A stretch of DNA of 64,000 nucleotides from assembly GCA_018222765.1 (NCBI GenBank), contig JAAEZT010000016.1, positions 1 through 64,000 of the forward strand, written 5' to 3'. A program made the translations under genes and the position numbers. Source of the DNA: a bacterium. GTDB taxonomy: Bacteria > Verrucomicrobiota > Verrucomicrobiia > Verrucomicrobiales > Akkermansiaceae. The notes beneath the pieces were generated by a model that ran no database searches, was not told the origin of the DNA, and saw nothing but the letters and a program-made list of their open reading frames with translations. This document shows, one piece after another, positions 51,697 to 61,302 of this stretch (positions within the stretch are counted from its first letter, which is position 1; each line of letters starts with the position of its first letter).

Positions 51697-53106
51697 TTAG
51701 TTAGGAAGGAGTTTTTTGAGGGTTTGGAAAATTGGTCGTCCGACAAGTCGCCGTTGAATCAGAATGATGGCAATAAGGAAAGCGCAGAGGTTTGTTCCCC
51801 AGGCGGCCCAAATGGGAGAGATTTTATTGGATTCTCCCAAGCTCAGGAAGACGGTGGATGAGAACATCATCCCGGCGCTGAGAAAGATGGCCAGGACAAC
51901 TCCGCCTCCACCTCCTCTTCGGCTGAATGAAATCCCCAAGGGGGCGGCGAGAAGGACGATGGCGAGACAAATTGCCGGTTGAGCCCAGCGGTAATGCCAT
52001 TGGGTCAGGAAGCGCTCTTTGTTGATCCACTCGGTATTTTGGTTGCTGAGGATCCAGCTGTAGAGGTCGGGGATTCCTAAATGTTCGGCTTCGAGTCCGG
52101 GTTTGATGAGGCGCCAAGGGGTTTCAGGCCAATCTTTAAAGACAACGGGGTCGTCCGGGTTCTCATACCTTGGTAATAAGGGACCGTCTGATGAGATGGT
52201 CTCATCGAGATGGGTGATCTTGACTCCATGGAATGTCCACTCACCTGAATCGCGATTCCAGTGCGCTTCTTGCGCTTCAAGTCGCCATTTGGGCATGTGC
52301 TCTTCGTTTGATGTTCGAATGACGATGTTTCGGAGAGGCTCTCCCATGTTGTAGTTGTAGGGAAAAACTCCTACCAGCCAGAAGCGTCCGCTTTTCTTAT
52401 GGAAGAAGGGAACATTCTCCGCCTTGTTGGAGGCCTCTGAGTCAGCCTCATCGATTAAGGTATCCTTGTATTCCAGTGCCCAAGGAGCCCACTGGTAGTT
52501 GAAGCCAAGGCAGGCCAGACTGGCGAAGAGTCCAATCACAGCGAGGGGCAGAATGAGTCGGGCGATGCCGCGACCGGTTTGGATCATTGAGACCACTTCG
52601 TGGGCTTTGGAAAGTTTTCCAAGGGAATGAAGGAGGGCCAGAAGCAGGCCAAAGGGAGCCATTTGCACGAATATCGGTGCAAAGGTGACGAGATAGTAAC
52701 GTCCCGCCAGGCCCCATGGATCGGCGCTTTTTTGAAATTCCGAAATGTTCTCGGTTAGGTCGAGGATTCCCCAGACTCCGTATAGTCCGCCGAAGCAGAG
52801 GGCGAAGGATATGAGGAACTGCCTGATCAGGTAGCGGTCCAAGGCTCTGACCAGAGAGTAATATAAGGCGATCATCGCGGGGATGAAGCACATTGCAGAA
52901 AGAACAGCTGGTCGCAAATAGTGTGCGAGCGCATGGGAATCGGGGAATCCAGCCAGGTGGTCTAAGACGGCGCTCTTCTCATGCGGAGCCAAAACTCCGG
53001 ACGCTGCTGCTCCGGCCAAGGCCAGAAGAACGGTAGGAAGGAAACGGCGTATGACTGAAGAGTGATCCAAGGGCGGCAGCCTAGACTGTTCTCTCCGGTA
53101 AGCCAA
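51697..53106 (-). CDS. LptF/LptG-family permease with an N-terminal extension
   Basis: 469 residues. The canonical YjgP/YjgQ core begins at 'LDRYLIRQFLISFALCFGGL' (about 87) with the usual 'GLLLALLHSLGKLSKAHEVVSM', a beta-jellyroll periplasmic middle and the C-terminal 'WAQPAICLAIVLLAAPLGISF'. Such subunits extract lipopolysaccharide with LptB. Before the core there are about 85 extra residues with two hydrophobic stretches (about 21-40 and 66-84). The start is uncertain: no ATG precedes residue 72, so TTG at 53106 or an in-frame TTG twelve codons later is used. The lptB partner is not in the window. Confidence 0.85.
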   Translation of the reverse strand: MAYRREQSRLPPLDHSSVIRRFLPTVLLALAGAAASGVLAPHEKSAVLDHLAGFPDSHALAHYLRPAVLSAMCFIPAMIALYYSLVRALDRYLIRQFLISFALCFGGLYGVWGILDLTENISEFQKSADPWGLAGRYYLVTFAPIFVQMAPFGLLLALLHSLGKLSKAHEVVSMIQTGRGIARLILPLAVIGLFASLACLGFNYQWAPWALEYKDTLIDEADSEASNKAENVPFFHKKSGRFWLVGVFPYNYNMGEPLRNIVIRTSNEEHMPKWRLEAQEAHWNRDSGEWTFHGVKITHLDETISSDGPLLPRYENPDDPVVFKDWPETPWRLIKPGLEAEHLGIPDLYSWILSNQNTEWINKERFLTQWHYRWAQPAICLAIVLLAAPLGISFSRRGGGGGVVLAIFLSAGMMFSSTVFLSLGESNKISPIWAAWGTNLCAFLIAIILIQRRLVGRPIFQTLKKLLPN

Positions 53107-53182
53107 CTACTAGAGTGTTAATATTTTAGGTATCTGAAAGTTATTAACATTTGGGTCCGTAAGTTTTCGCGCTCTCGGAACA

Positions 53183-55060
53183 ATGAATACCAGCCAATTA
53201 TCTCTCAAGGTCGATGTTCTTATGACCATGGCTACGGCCTTGGTGGTGGGGCTTGTTCTATTGATTGTTGCGTCAAGCGATGATGGTCTCGATGATGGTA
53301 TTTCCGTCGGTGAAGCAAGTGCTCGAATCCGTGTGATTGGCGAACGAGACGCAGAGGAAGGGGGAGCTGATTTGGCTGAATTGGTTGCGAATCAGGCCCG
53401 TCAGGATGCCCCCACCCCTCGTGTCGATGTTTCGGATCAGGCAATTTTGGGCAAGAGTCCGGTGGATTCCCCCAAGTCCCTGATGTCCGATGATGTGGAA
53501 GCCTCCTCGCTTACGAAGGAGCCCGGTGGGAAAATGACGGGGATTCGTCGTCGGCTCCTTTTGGAAGCGGCTGAGAAAGCTCTTTTTTCGAAAACCCCCT
53601 GGTCGGATCTTTCGGTCATTGCGCTGGCTTTCAAGCGGGCGGGCGATGAGGAGGCTGCGAGATATTGGTTTTTGAGGGCGGCCCGACTTGCTCAGGACCC
53701 GGACAACCAAGTCGAAGCATCCATGGCGATGAGAGAGGTCGTGAAGTATTTGGTCGCGGCGAATTTTCTTAATTCGTCCAGAAAGTTGGTTGCGCGGATT
53801 CCGGTCGAGAGCCAGCGTGATCGGGCAAAGGCTGAATTGGTGAGAGCGTTTTCCAGCCTCAAGAGATTCGAAGAAGCTCGTGAAATTGCCAGCAGTCTGC
53901 AGGACTCCAAGGCTCAAGGTCTGGCTTACAGTAGTATTGCAGAGGCTGAGGCCCACCTCCTTGAGCTTCCGGAAGTGATGGAAACTTTGTCAATGATCAG
54001 CGAGACCTCTGATCGATATACTGCTTTCAGCAAAGTGGCTTCGATTTTAGCGAGTCGTGGTGATTCGGGCGGAGCAATTTCCTTGATCAATCGTATTAAT
54101 GATACCCGCCTTAGAGATGTTGCCTTGGCCCGCCTTGTTAGTGTAAAAAAGGGAGCTGCTTTTTCTTTTGACTCCCTGGTGTCAATGATCAGAGATCCTT
54201 TTGTTAAGGACCAAGCGGTGATTAGCATGATTTCCAACGAGGCTGACCGTCGTCGTATTAATCTGGTGAACTCGAGTGTTGAGCGGATTCAATCGCCTGC
54301 GGAGAAGGAGAAAGCCTACGAAGCATTGGTGAGTCTGCAAATTCGTCATGGCGATTTGATGAGTGCGCTAGATCGAGCTCAATCAATCGGTGCGGAGAAT
54401 GTTAGGAATCGGGCTTTGCAGGCGGTTGCTCTGGCCGAGGTCAGAAAAGGCGGTATAGAAGCCGCCAGAAAAGTTGCCAACTTGATCAATGATCTCGAAG
54501 CCCGTGAAACAACCTACCGCAAGCTCGCCCAACAAGCAGCGGTCTCCGGTCAGAGTGCCGGGGCAGTGGATACTGTGAGTTATATTGATGATCCCTCGGA
54601 AAGGGCCTTGGCCTTTGCTTCTCTTGCTTTGACTCGGGCGCGCTACGGCGATGATGGTGGTGCTCGTGAATTGGTGCAGGATGCCAGTCGAGAACTTAAT
54701 CATGTGTCCAGTGCCCGGGATCAAGCCCAGACCGCCGGTATGGTAGCCGAGGTTTTTGCGCAAACGGGAGATTCGGTATCTGCGTTTGATACGGCGGCAT
54801 CCATCTCTAACGCTGGACTTCGAGATCAGACTTATCAGCGACTCGCGGTAAGTTTTGCGAATTCCCAGGAGGCGGAATTGGCTGAGCAGAGTGCTTATTT
54901 GATCGAAAGGGAAACTATACGCGAGCGGGCGTTAGATTCGGTGGCCTTGACTCTGGCTAAACGTGTTCCCTTCACGGATGCCTTGGACTATGCGGGGCAG
55001 CTCGGGGGAAGTCGTCAGCAAGTCCGTTTCTTGGTCGGAGTGGCAGGGCGCAAGTCATAG
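53183..55060 (+). CDS. Membrane-anchored alpha-helical repeat protein
   Basis: 625 residues. One N-terminal membrane segment (about 12-32), a low-complexity acidic linker to about 110, then about eleven tandem helical repeats of 34-38 residues with the pattern 'A...I.D...R..A...la....a..G....A..la..I'. The repeats are TPR/HEAT-like but fit neither exactly. The repeated R-D/R-x-x-A in the second helix ('RDVALARLV', 'RNRALQAVA', 'RERALDSVA') is striking. No catalytic motif. Probably a protein-binding scaffold at the membrane. Confidence 0.75.
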   Translation: MNTSQLSLKVDVLMTMATALVVGLVLLIVASSDDGLDDGISVGEASARIRVIGERDAEEGGADLAELVANQARQDAPTPRVDVSDQAILGKSPVDSPKSLMSDDVEASSLTKEPGGKMTGIRRRLLLEAAEKALFSKTPWSDLSVIALAFKRAGDEEAARYWFLRAARLAQDPDNQVEASMAMREVVKYLVAANFLNSSRKLVARIPVESQRDRAKAELVRAFSSLKRFEEAREIASSLQDSKAQGLAYSSIAEAEAHLLELPEVMETLSMISETSDRYTAFSKVASILASRGDSGGAISLINRINDTRLRDVALARLVSVKKGAAFSFDSLVSMIRDPFVKDQAVISMISNEADRRRINLVNSSVERIQSPAEKEKAYEALVSLQIRHGDLMSALDRAQSIGAENVRNRALQAVALAEVRKGGIEAARKVANLINDLEARETTYRKLAQQAAVSGQSAGAVDTVSYIDDPSERALAFASLALTRARYGDDGGARELVQDASRELNHVSSARDQAQTAGMVAEVFAQTGDSVSAFDTAASISNAGLRDQTYQRLAVSFANSQEAELAEQSAYLIERETIRERALDSVALTLAKRVPFTDALDYAGQLGGSRQQVRFLVGVAGRKS

Positions 55061-55096
55061 CTGGCCAAGTCTGATTTCGTTCCATAGCGTTGCGGA

Positions 55097-56437
55097 GTGA
55101 AAAACAAACCACATTGGCAGATCCTCCTTTCTCTTGTTCTCGCGACTGCAACGGCGATCGTCTTTCGTCAGCTGGCAGTCACCCAGGAAGCAACGGCAGG
55201 GTTCATCGGTAATGTAATGCTGACCTGTGAGTTTGTTGGTAAGCTCTTCATGAATCTTCTGAAGATGATCATCGTTCCCTTGGTGGTTTCGTCAGTGGTC
55301 GCGGGGATTGCCAGTCTGCATGGGATGAAGGGTTTTGGTCGCTTGCTTGGAAAAACTGCGGGCTTTTATGCTATGACCAGCTTGATGGCGATTACTCTTG
55401 GGCTGGTCCTCGTAAATACTATTCAGCCAGGCTTGAGTAATGGCGAGCCAAGTGCCGTTGTTAAGGAAGCGTTTGATAATCACGAGGCGAGTGAGTCGGC
55501 AAAGTCGAAAGTGGAGAGCGCAAAAGCAGAGAGTGGGGAGCAGGAGGGGTTCTTTGCGCAGTTGACGGGATTCTTTTTAAGAATGGTTCCGGTGAATATT
55601 TTTGGAGCTGCTTCTGAAAATGGGCAGATGCTGGGTCTGATCTTTTTTAGTATTTGTTTCGCGGTGGCGATGACCCGATTGCCCAAAGAAAACGTTTCTA
55701 CCTTAAAAGATGCTTTTGTCGGATTGAATGAGGTCATGATCGTGATGACCCGAGGAATCATGGCTTTGGCTCCCATTGGGGTTTACGCTTTGATCGTACC
55801 GGTAGTATACCAAACCGGAGGGGAATTATATGGGGCTCTTGGAAAATATTTCATCACGGTGCTTTTAGCTTTGGGCATTCATCTCTTTGTCATCATGCCA
55901 TTGACGATTTCTATTTTCGCCAAGGTTAGTCCCTGGGCACACTTTAAGGCTATGCGAACAGCCTTGCTGACGGCTTTTTCAACAGCGTCTTCTTCATCAA
56001 CTCTTCCGGTGACGATGCGTTGTATTCAGGAAAATGCCGGAGTGTCTAAGAAGACCGCGAGCTTCACCCTGCCACTTGGAGCGACCGTGAATATGGATGG
56101 AACCGCGCTTTATGAATGTGTCGCGGTGATGTTTGTGGCGCAGGTCATGGGAATTGAGATGACGTTTGCAGCGCAATTTATGGTTGTTCTGGCCGCCCTG
56201 CTGACCAGTGTAGGTGTTGCTGGAATTCCTTCAGCTTCTTTGGTGGCGATCTTTATCATTCTTACTAATTCAGGAATCCCGGGAGCTGAAAAGGCAGTGG
56301 TTGTCCTGCTGGCGGTAGATCGCTTGTTGGATATGACCCGCACAGCGGTTAATGTCTTTGGTGACAGTTGCTGTGCATTGGTAATCGCCAAGAGTGAAGG
56401 GGAGAACGTCTTGGCAGATATTCCTCGAAAGGCATAA
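55097..56437 (+). CDS. Dicarboxylate/amino acid:cation symporter (SLC1/GltP-like)
   Basis: 446 residues, GTG start, about eight transmembrane helices. Signatures: 'MIIVPLVVSSVVAGIASL' early, the serine-rich hairpin 'AFSTASSSSTLPVTMRC' and the NMDG motif in 'LGATVNMDGTALYE'. 'MTRTAVNVFGDSCCALVIAK' carries the substrate-binding D and N residues. A hydrophilic loop of about 35 residues (S, E, K and A rich, around 130-160) separates the early helices. Substrate is glutamate, aspartate or a C4 acid; not decidable here. Confidence 0.92.
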   Translation: MKNKPHWQILLSLVLATATAIVFRQLAVTQEATAGFIGNVMLTCEFVGKLFMNLLKMIIVPLVVSSVVAGIASLHGMKGFGRLLGKTAGFYAMTSLMAITLGLVLVNTIQPGLSNGEPSAVVKEAFDNHEASESAKSKVESAKAESGEQEGFFAQLTGFFLRMVPVNIFGAASENGQMLGLIFFSICFAVAMTRLPKENVSTLKDAFVGLNEVMIVMTRGIMALAPIGVYALIVPVVYQTGGELYGALGKYFITVLLALGIHLFVIMPLTISIFAKVSPWAHFKAMRTALLTAFSTASSSSTLPVTMRCIQENAGVSKKTASFTLPLGATVNMDGTALYECVAVMFVAQVMGIEMTFAAQFMVVLAALLTSVGVAGIPSASLVAIFIILTNSGIPGAEKAVVVLLAVDRLLDMTRTAVNVFGDSCCALVIAKSEGENVLADIPRKA

Positions 56438-56489
56438 AAAGGACTGGTGATGGCCGGCCTTCTTTTAAAGGAGGTGAATCACCGAAACT

Positions 56490-57938
56490 CTAGGCTGCTT
56501 GCAGCAGCCAGAGGATGGGTTGTGGAAAGAAGCCGAAAATGATCAGCAGGGATGTCAGCGTGATCAGGGCGTAGAAGGAAAGCGGGCAAACCTTGATTGG
56601 TGACTCGTCGAGTGACTTGCGCCAATACATCGCCCGGATAATTTGGAAATAATAGTAAAATCCTGCGGCGACTCCAATGAAGCCGATTGAAATGGGAACC
56701 CAAAGATTGGCTTGAACGGCGGCTTCGAAGGAGAAAAATTTCCCGTAGAATCCAGCAGTCAAGGGAACCCCGGCCATTGCAGCCATTACGATGGTCGTCA
56801 TGAGGGCGAGGAATGGATTGCGGGTGCCCAGTCCTTCGAAGGCGGAGATTTCTTCGGACCCAGTATTACGGTGAATCGTGCTGAGGATGAAAAACGCCGC
56901 GAAGGTCATGATGAGGTAGATCGCGAGGTAGAATCCCACGATTTGGGCGCTGGTGAGATCGCTTCCTTTATCCCAGGCCGCTACCGCAAGCAGGATGAAT
57001 CCGGCATTCGCGATGGACGAGTAGGCGAGAAGTCGCTTGAAGTTTGTTTGAGGAATCGCGGCGAGGTTTCCGACGAGGATGGTTGCTCCGGCAAGAATGG
57101 AAAGAATGGCGACTGTTTTGTCGTGTGTGACCGGGTTGTTGAGAAAGGGCTCAAGCACGCGAAGAGAGATGGCAAATCCTGATGCCTTTGAAGCGATGGA
57201 AAGGAAGGACGTTGTTGGAGTTGGGGAACCTTGATAGACGTCGGGAATCCAAAGATGAAGAGGAACGGCGCCGACTTTAAAGGCGAGCGAGATAAGAATT
57301 AGGGCGAGGCCGAAGAGGAGATAGGTGGAATTGGCTTCAGTGATGCTGGCTCCAATTGCGCTGAGCTCGGTGGAGCCACTGGCGCCGTAGAGCCAGGAGA
57401 TTCCGTAAACTAGGAATCCGGTGGAGAGCGCGCCGAGGATGAGGAATTTCACTCCGGCTTCCAGCGATCCCACATTGCGGCGCATATAGGCGACGAGGAT
57501 GTAAAACGTAATAGTGGAAAGTTCCAGTGAGACAAACAGGGAGACGAGGTCTTTGGCTGAAGCCATCCACATCATGCCTGCCGTGGCGAAAAGAATCAGG
57601 CAATAGTATTCTCCGGTGCCATCTTCTGAATCGGGATTGGCAGTAAATTTGGAGAGGGTCTTGCGATAGTCGAGGCCAAGAAAAATGGTTAAAATTCCGG
57701 CTAGGAGGGTAAATCCTTTGAAGAATTTAGCAGATGCGTCCCAGGCGTAGAAACGGGCCATTTCCGTGTTGGCGGGATCGGGATCCTTGACGAGAAAGAG
57801 TAAGACCAAGGCAAAGACAAGAGCTCCAATGGAACCAATGGCAATGAGCGTCTTGTGACGGGACGGAATGAAAGCCTCCAACAGGAGGAGGACTATCCCT
57901 GAGATGAGGACGAAAGCTTCTAACCAATATGCAGGCAT
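56490..57938 (-). CDS. nuoN: NADH-quinone oxidoreductase subunit N
   Basis: Antiporter-like proton-pumping subunit of complex I. 482 residues with about fourteen hydrophobic helices. The conserved 'YQGSPTPTTSFLSIASKASGFA' region (here YQGSPTPTTSFLS) and 'AYSSIANAGFILLA' are typical, and a Lys in 'KVGAVPLHLWIPD' marks the channel. Last gene of the nuo operon, 24 bases after nuoM. Confidence 0.96.
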   Translation of the reverse strand: MPAYWLEAFVLISGIVLLLLEAFIPSRHKTLIAIGSIGALVFALVLLFLVKDPDPANTEMARFYAWDASAKFFKGFTLLAGILTIFLGLDYRKTLSKFTANPDSEDGTGEYYCLILFATAGMMWMASAKDLVSLFVSLELSTITFYILVAYMRRNVGSLEAGVKFLILGALSTGFLVYGISWLYGASGSTELSAIGASITEANSTYLLFGLALILISLAFKVGAVPLHLWIPDVYQGSPTPTTSFLSIASKASGFAISLRVLEPFLNNPVTHDKTVAILSILAGATILVGNLAAIPQTNFKRLLAYSSIANAGFILLAVAAWDKGSDLTSAQIVGFYLAIYLIMTFAAFFILSTIHRNTGSEEISAFEGLGTRNPFLALMTTIVMAAMAGVPLTAGFYGKFFSFEAAVQANLWVPISIGFIGVAAGFYYYFQIIRAMYWRKSLDESPIKVCPLSFYALITLTSLLIIFGFFPQPILWLLQAA

Positions 57939-57962
57939 GAGTATCTGGAGTCGGAAGTGAAA

Positions 57963-59450
57963 TTATTGCTCGGCTTGCTCGGTGTTCTGGTCGCATCCGG
58001 AACAGCAAGGCGGTTTCTTGAGAAGAGATAGAAGGCTGTTGGGGTAGAGTCCCACGACGAGAAGTGCGGTGGCCAGAATGATGGCTGGAATTTGGTCGGA
58101 GAGCTTGAGGTCTTTGGCTGACTCGGTGACTGAACTTGCAGGGCCCTGGAAGGTTTGGCGGTAAGCTCGGAGCATGTAAACGGCGCTGATGACGACACCC
58201 CAGAGAGCGAGGATGGTCGCAACTTGCACGCAGCCGAAGCCTTCGCCTTTGTAGTTTTCGAATCCGGAAAGGAAGACGAGGACTTCACCCGAGAAGTTTG
58301 CCAGACCGGGAAGACCAATCGAGGCCATGCCGGCAAGTCCGAAGAGGAAGGCGAGGCGTGGTGTTGATTTGGCAAGGCCACCGAGTTCGGCGAGTTCAAC
58401 GGTGCCGGCCTTCTGTCGAACGACGTCGGTGAGAAGGAAAAGTAGGGCGATGCTGATTCCGTGGGCGAACATCAGAACGACGGCGCCGGGAATAGCGATT
58501 GGGTTTGCTTCAGCTCCGCCAGCTTGGATGAGTGCGGCAAAAGCCAGGAAGATGTAGCCCATGTGCATTACCGAGGAGTTACCGAGCATCATGTCGAGAC
58601 GCTTCTGGTTGATGGTGACGAATCCAACCCAGAGGATATTGCAGAGAAGCAGCACGATGAGCCAACCGAGCCAGTCCTGCATTCCCGAGGGAACCATCGG
58701 GTAGAGGCGGATAAGACCAAAGAGACCGAATTTCTTCAAGACTCCGGCGTGAAGCATGGCAACCGGAGCAGGTGCGGCGGCGTAGGCTGGTGCAGCCCAG
58801 GAATGGAATGGAAAGAGTGAAATGAGAACACCAAAGCCGACGATGAGGAGGGCGGCGATTCCGCTCTGGGCATTGGGATCAATATTTGAGGCCAAGAGAT
58901 CTCTGAAGAGCCAAGTATCCGATCCGCTGGCAGAAACGAGCCAGATTAATCCGGCGAGGAGAATGATAGAACCAAGTGCTAGGTAGATGGTGATCTTCCA
59001 AGCTGCTTCCTTGCGTTCACCGGTTCCGAGCATTCCGATCATGAGGAAGGTTGGGATGAGAGCCAGCTCGTGGAAGGCGTAGAAGAAAAAGAGGTCGGTG
59101 GAAAGGAAGGCTCCGAGTCCACCGGCTCCGATGAGGAGGATGGAGCTGTAATAGAGCTTTGCACGTCCCTCCGGGGCTTTGCCAGCGAAGACCGCGGTGA
59201 AGAGAACCAAGACGCTGAGCAGAACCATTATCAGGCTCATGCCATCGTAGAATCCCATTGCGAGATGAATGCTGGGCTTGGAAAGGACCTGAAGAGTCAC
59301 TGACCAGACGTCCGCTTTCCAGCAGAAGACGCTACCAAGTCCGAGAATCAGCGTGAGCCCGGAAGCGATGAGCGCAGTGAGACGGGCCTTGCATCCGCAG
59401 AGGATGGCAATGGCGGCGAGGATCGGAATGAGGACGAAGATTATGCTCAT
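57963..59450 (-). CDS. nuoM: NADH-quinone oxidoreductase subunit M
   Basis: Antiporter-like membrane subunit of complex I, 495 residues. 'FHSWAAPAYAAAPAPVAMLHAGVLKKFGLFG' contains the proton-channel residues (here FHSWAAPAYAAAPAPVAMLH). Glu in the helix near 'FYAFHELALIPTF' is the conserved essential acid. The C-terminus is unusual: 'KKPPCCSGCDQNTEQAEQ' adds three cysteines after the last helix. Its ATG overlaps the nuoL stop (ATGA). Confidence 0.95.
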   Translation of the reverse strand: MSIIFVLIPILAAIAILCGCKARLTALIASGLTLILGLGSVFCWKADVWSVTLQVLSKPSIHLAMGFYDGMSLIMVLLSVLVLFTAVFAGKAPEGRAKLYYSSILLIGAGGLGAFLSTDLFFFYAFHELALIPTFLMIGMLGTGERKEAAWKITIYLALGSIILLAGLIWLVSASGSDTWLFRDLLASNIDPNAQSGIAALLIVGFGVLISLFPFHSWAAPAYAAAPAPVAMLHAGVLKKFGLFGLIRLYPMVPSGMQDWLGWLIVLLLCNILWVGFVTINQKRLDMMLGNSSVMHMGYIFLAFAALIQAGGAEANPIAIPGAVVLMFAHGISIALLFLLTDVVRQKAGTVELAELGGLAKSTPRLAFLFGLAGMASIGLPGLANFSGEVLVFLSGFENYKGEGFGCVQVATILALWGVVISAVYMLRAYRQTFQGPASSVTESAKDLKLSDQIPAIILATALLVVGLYPNSLLSLLKKPPCCSGCDQNTEQAEQ

Positions 59451-61282
59451 GAAACGAAGACCGTGAGATAGATGACAAGAATGACGCCCAGACCGAAGAG
59501 GGCGGCATAGCCCTGGAGGTTACCTGATTGGAGACGTCCGAAAATACGGCCGATTCCACCCGCTGCGCGAGAGAAGCCGCCGACGATGAGGCCGTTGATG
59601 ACTAGCTCGTCGATGAAGTGAATAATGGCGGCAACAGTGTCCTGTGCGTAGCCGACGAGCTTGGCGTAGAGTTCGTCGATGTAGAACTTGTTGCGGAAGA
59701 TCTTAAAGAGGCCATTGTTGGCGAGAGGGTCGCTCCCGGCGTTGAAGTAGAGTTTCCAGGAGAGGAGGCCGCCGATCACAAGTGCCGAAATAGAGGCGAT
59801 AAACGGAGCTCCTACGTGGAATCCTTCGTGATTGTAGAGAGGAGATAGATTATCTGCCAGGAATTGGTAACCGGAGAGCAAGGCAAGAACGGCCAGGATG
59901 ACAAGAGGGACAAACATCAGCGGTCCGACTTCCTTGGCATGGTTGGCCTTATCGCTTCTGTTCTTTCCAAGGAACGCAATGAAGAAGAGGCGGAGCATGT
60001 AGAAGGTCGTGAGGCAGGCAACAAGTGCAGCGACTGCGAAGAGTCCCCATTGTTTGCTGTGAGCGGCTGACTCCAGGATTTGCTCTTTTGAAAAGAAACC
60101 AGCAGTGAATGGGAATCCGCAAAGGGCGAGGGTTCCTATGCCAAATGTCAGGAATGTGATAGGCATTTTTTTCTGAAGTCCGCCCATCTTCCAGATGTTC
60201 TGTTCGTGATGGCAGGCATAGATGACGGCACCGGACCCGAGGAACAGGAGCGCCTTGAACCAAGCATGCGTGAAGAGGTGGAACATTCCGGCTTCGGGAT
60301 CAAGCAGTCCAACAGCCATGACCATGTATCCGAGTTGGGAGAGAGTGGAGTAGGCGAGGATTTTTTTAATATCGTCCTGTTGGGTCGCCATGAGGGCGGC
60401 GAGGAGGGAGGTGATGCCTCCGATCCAAGCAATGGTGTTCATTCCCCAGAGATGGCCGATCGTGTCTACTCCAATCGAGGTGTAGAGACGGGCCATCATG
60501 AATACACCGGCTGCGACCATGGTAGCGGCGTGAATGAGAGCTGAAACGGGAGTCGGGCCTTCCATGGCGTCAGGAAGCCAGACGTGAAGCGGAGCCTGCG
60601 CAGATTTACCCATCGCTCCCATGAAAATGAGAAGAATGGAAACTGAGAGGATTGTTATTGAAGGAACGAGAACTTTTGGGTGGGCGCCATCGAAGAACTC
60701 GCTGAGACCGTCAAAGGTGAAGGTTCCGGTAATGCCCCAGAGCATCAGGATGCCGATCATGAATCCGAAGTCACCGATGCGGTTGGTGAGGAAGGCTTTC
60801 TTTGCCGCGTCGGCGGCGGAGTCCTTTTCATACCAATGGCCGATGAGGAGGTAGGAACTGAGTCCGACTAATTCCCAGAACATGAACATCATGAGGAAAT
60901 TCGAGGCCAGCACGATGCCGGTCATGGAGAACATGAAGAGCGAAAGCCCGCAGAAGTAGCGTTCTTTCGCGCTGTCGTCCCTCATATAGGCGAGGGAGAA
61001 GAGGTGGACGAGGAAGCCAACTCCGGTCACTACGATCATCATGCCTTTGGCGAATGAATCGAGTTGGAGCCCGATCTCAATTTTCAGGTCGCCGATTGTT
61101 GCCCATTCGAATGCGCGATTTTCGGTTTCCGGCCCAAGAATAATCAGAGCCAGCACAAGAGTGATAAACGCCGAGCCAGTGGCGAGATAGGCTGAAAGGT
61201 TCTTCGATGACTTCAGTCCCAAATGAATGGTTGCTGCCGACAGAAGCGGGAGACCGAGGATGATCCAAGCGAGGGTTTCCAT
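59447..61282 (-). CDS. nuoL: NADH-quinone oxidoreductase subunit L
   Basis: Largest antiporter-like subunit, 611 residues, with the long lateral helix that couples the pumps in its C-terminal third. 'WLPDAMEGPTPVSALIHAAT' is the signature segment and 'FMFWELVGLSSYLLIGHWYE' carries the conserved Glu. Translationally coupled to nuoM by ATGA. It follows nuoK by 20 bases. Confidence 0.96.
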   Translation of the reverse strand: METLAWIILGLPLLSAATIHLGLKSSKNLSAYLATGSAFITLVLALIILGPETENRAFEWATIGDLKIEIGLQLDSFAKGMMIVVTGVGFLVHLFSLAYMRDDSAKERYFCGLSLFMFSMTGIVLASNFLMMFMFWELVGLSSYLLIGHWYEKDSAADAAKKAFLTNRIGDFGFMIGILMLWGITGTFTFDGLSEFFDGAHPKVLVPSITILSVSILLIFMGAMGKSAQAPLHVWLPDAMEGPTPVSALIHAATMVAAGVFMMARLYTSIGVDTIGHLWGMNTIAWIGGITSLLAALMATQQDDIKKILAYSTLSQLGYMVMAVGLLDPEAGMFHLFTHAWFKALLFLGSGAVIYACHHEQNIWKMGGLQKKMPITFLTFGIGTLALCGFPFTAGFFSKEQILESAAHSKQWGLFAVAALVACLTTFYMLRLFFIAFLGKNRSDKANHAKEVGPLMFVPLVILAVLALLSGYQFLADNLSPLYNHEGFHVGAPFIASISALVIGGLLSWKLYFNAGSDPLANNGLFKIFRNKFYIDELYAKLVGYAQDTVAAIIHFIDELVINGLIVGGFSRAAGGIGRIFGRLQSGNLQGYAALFGLGVILVIYLTVFVS

Positions 61283-61302
61283 AAATTAATAAGGGGAAGG
61301 AG

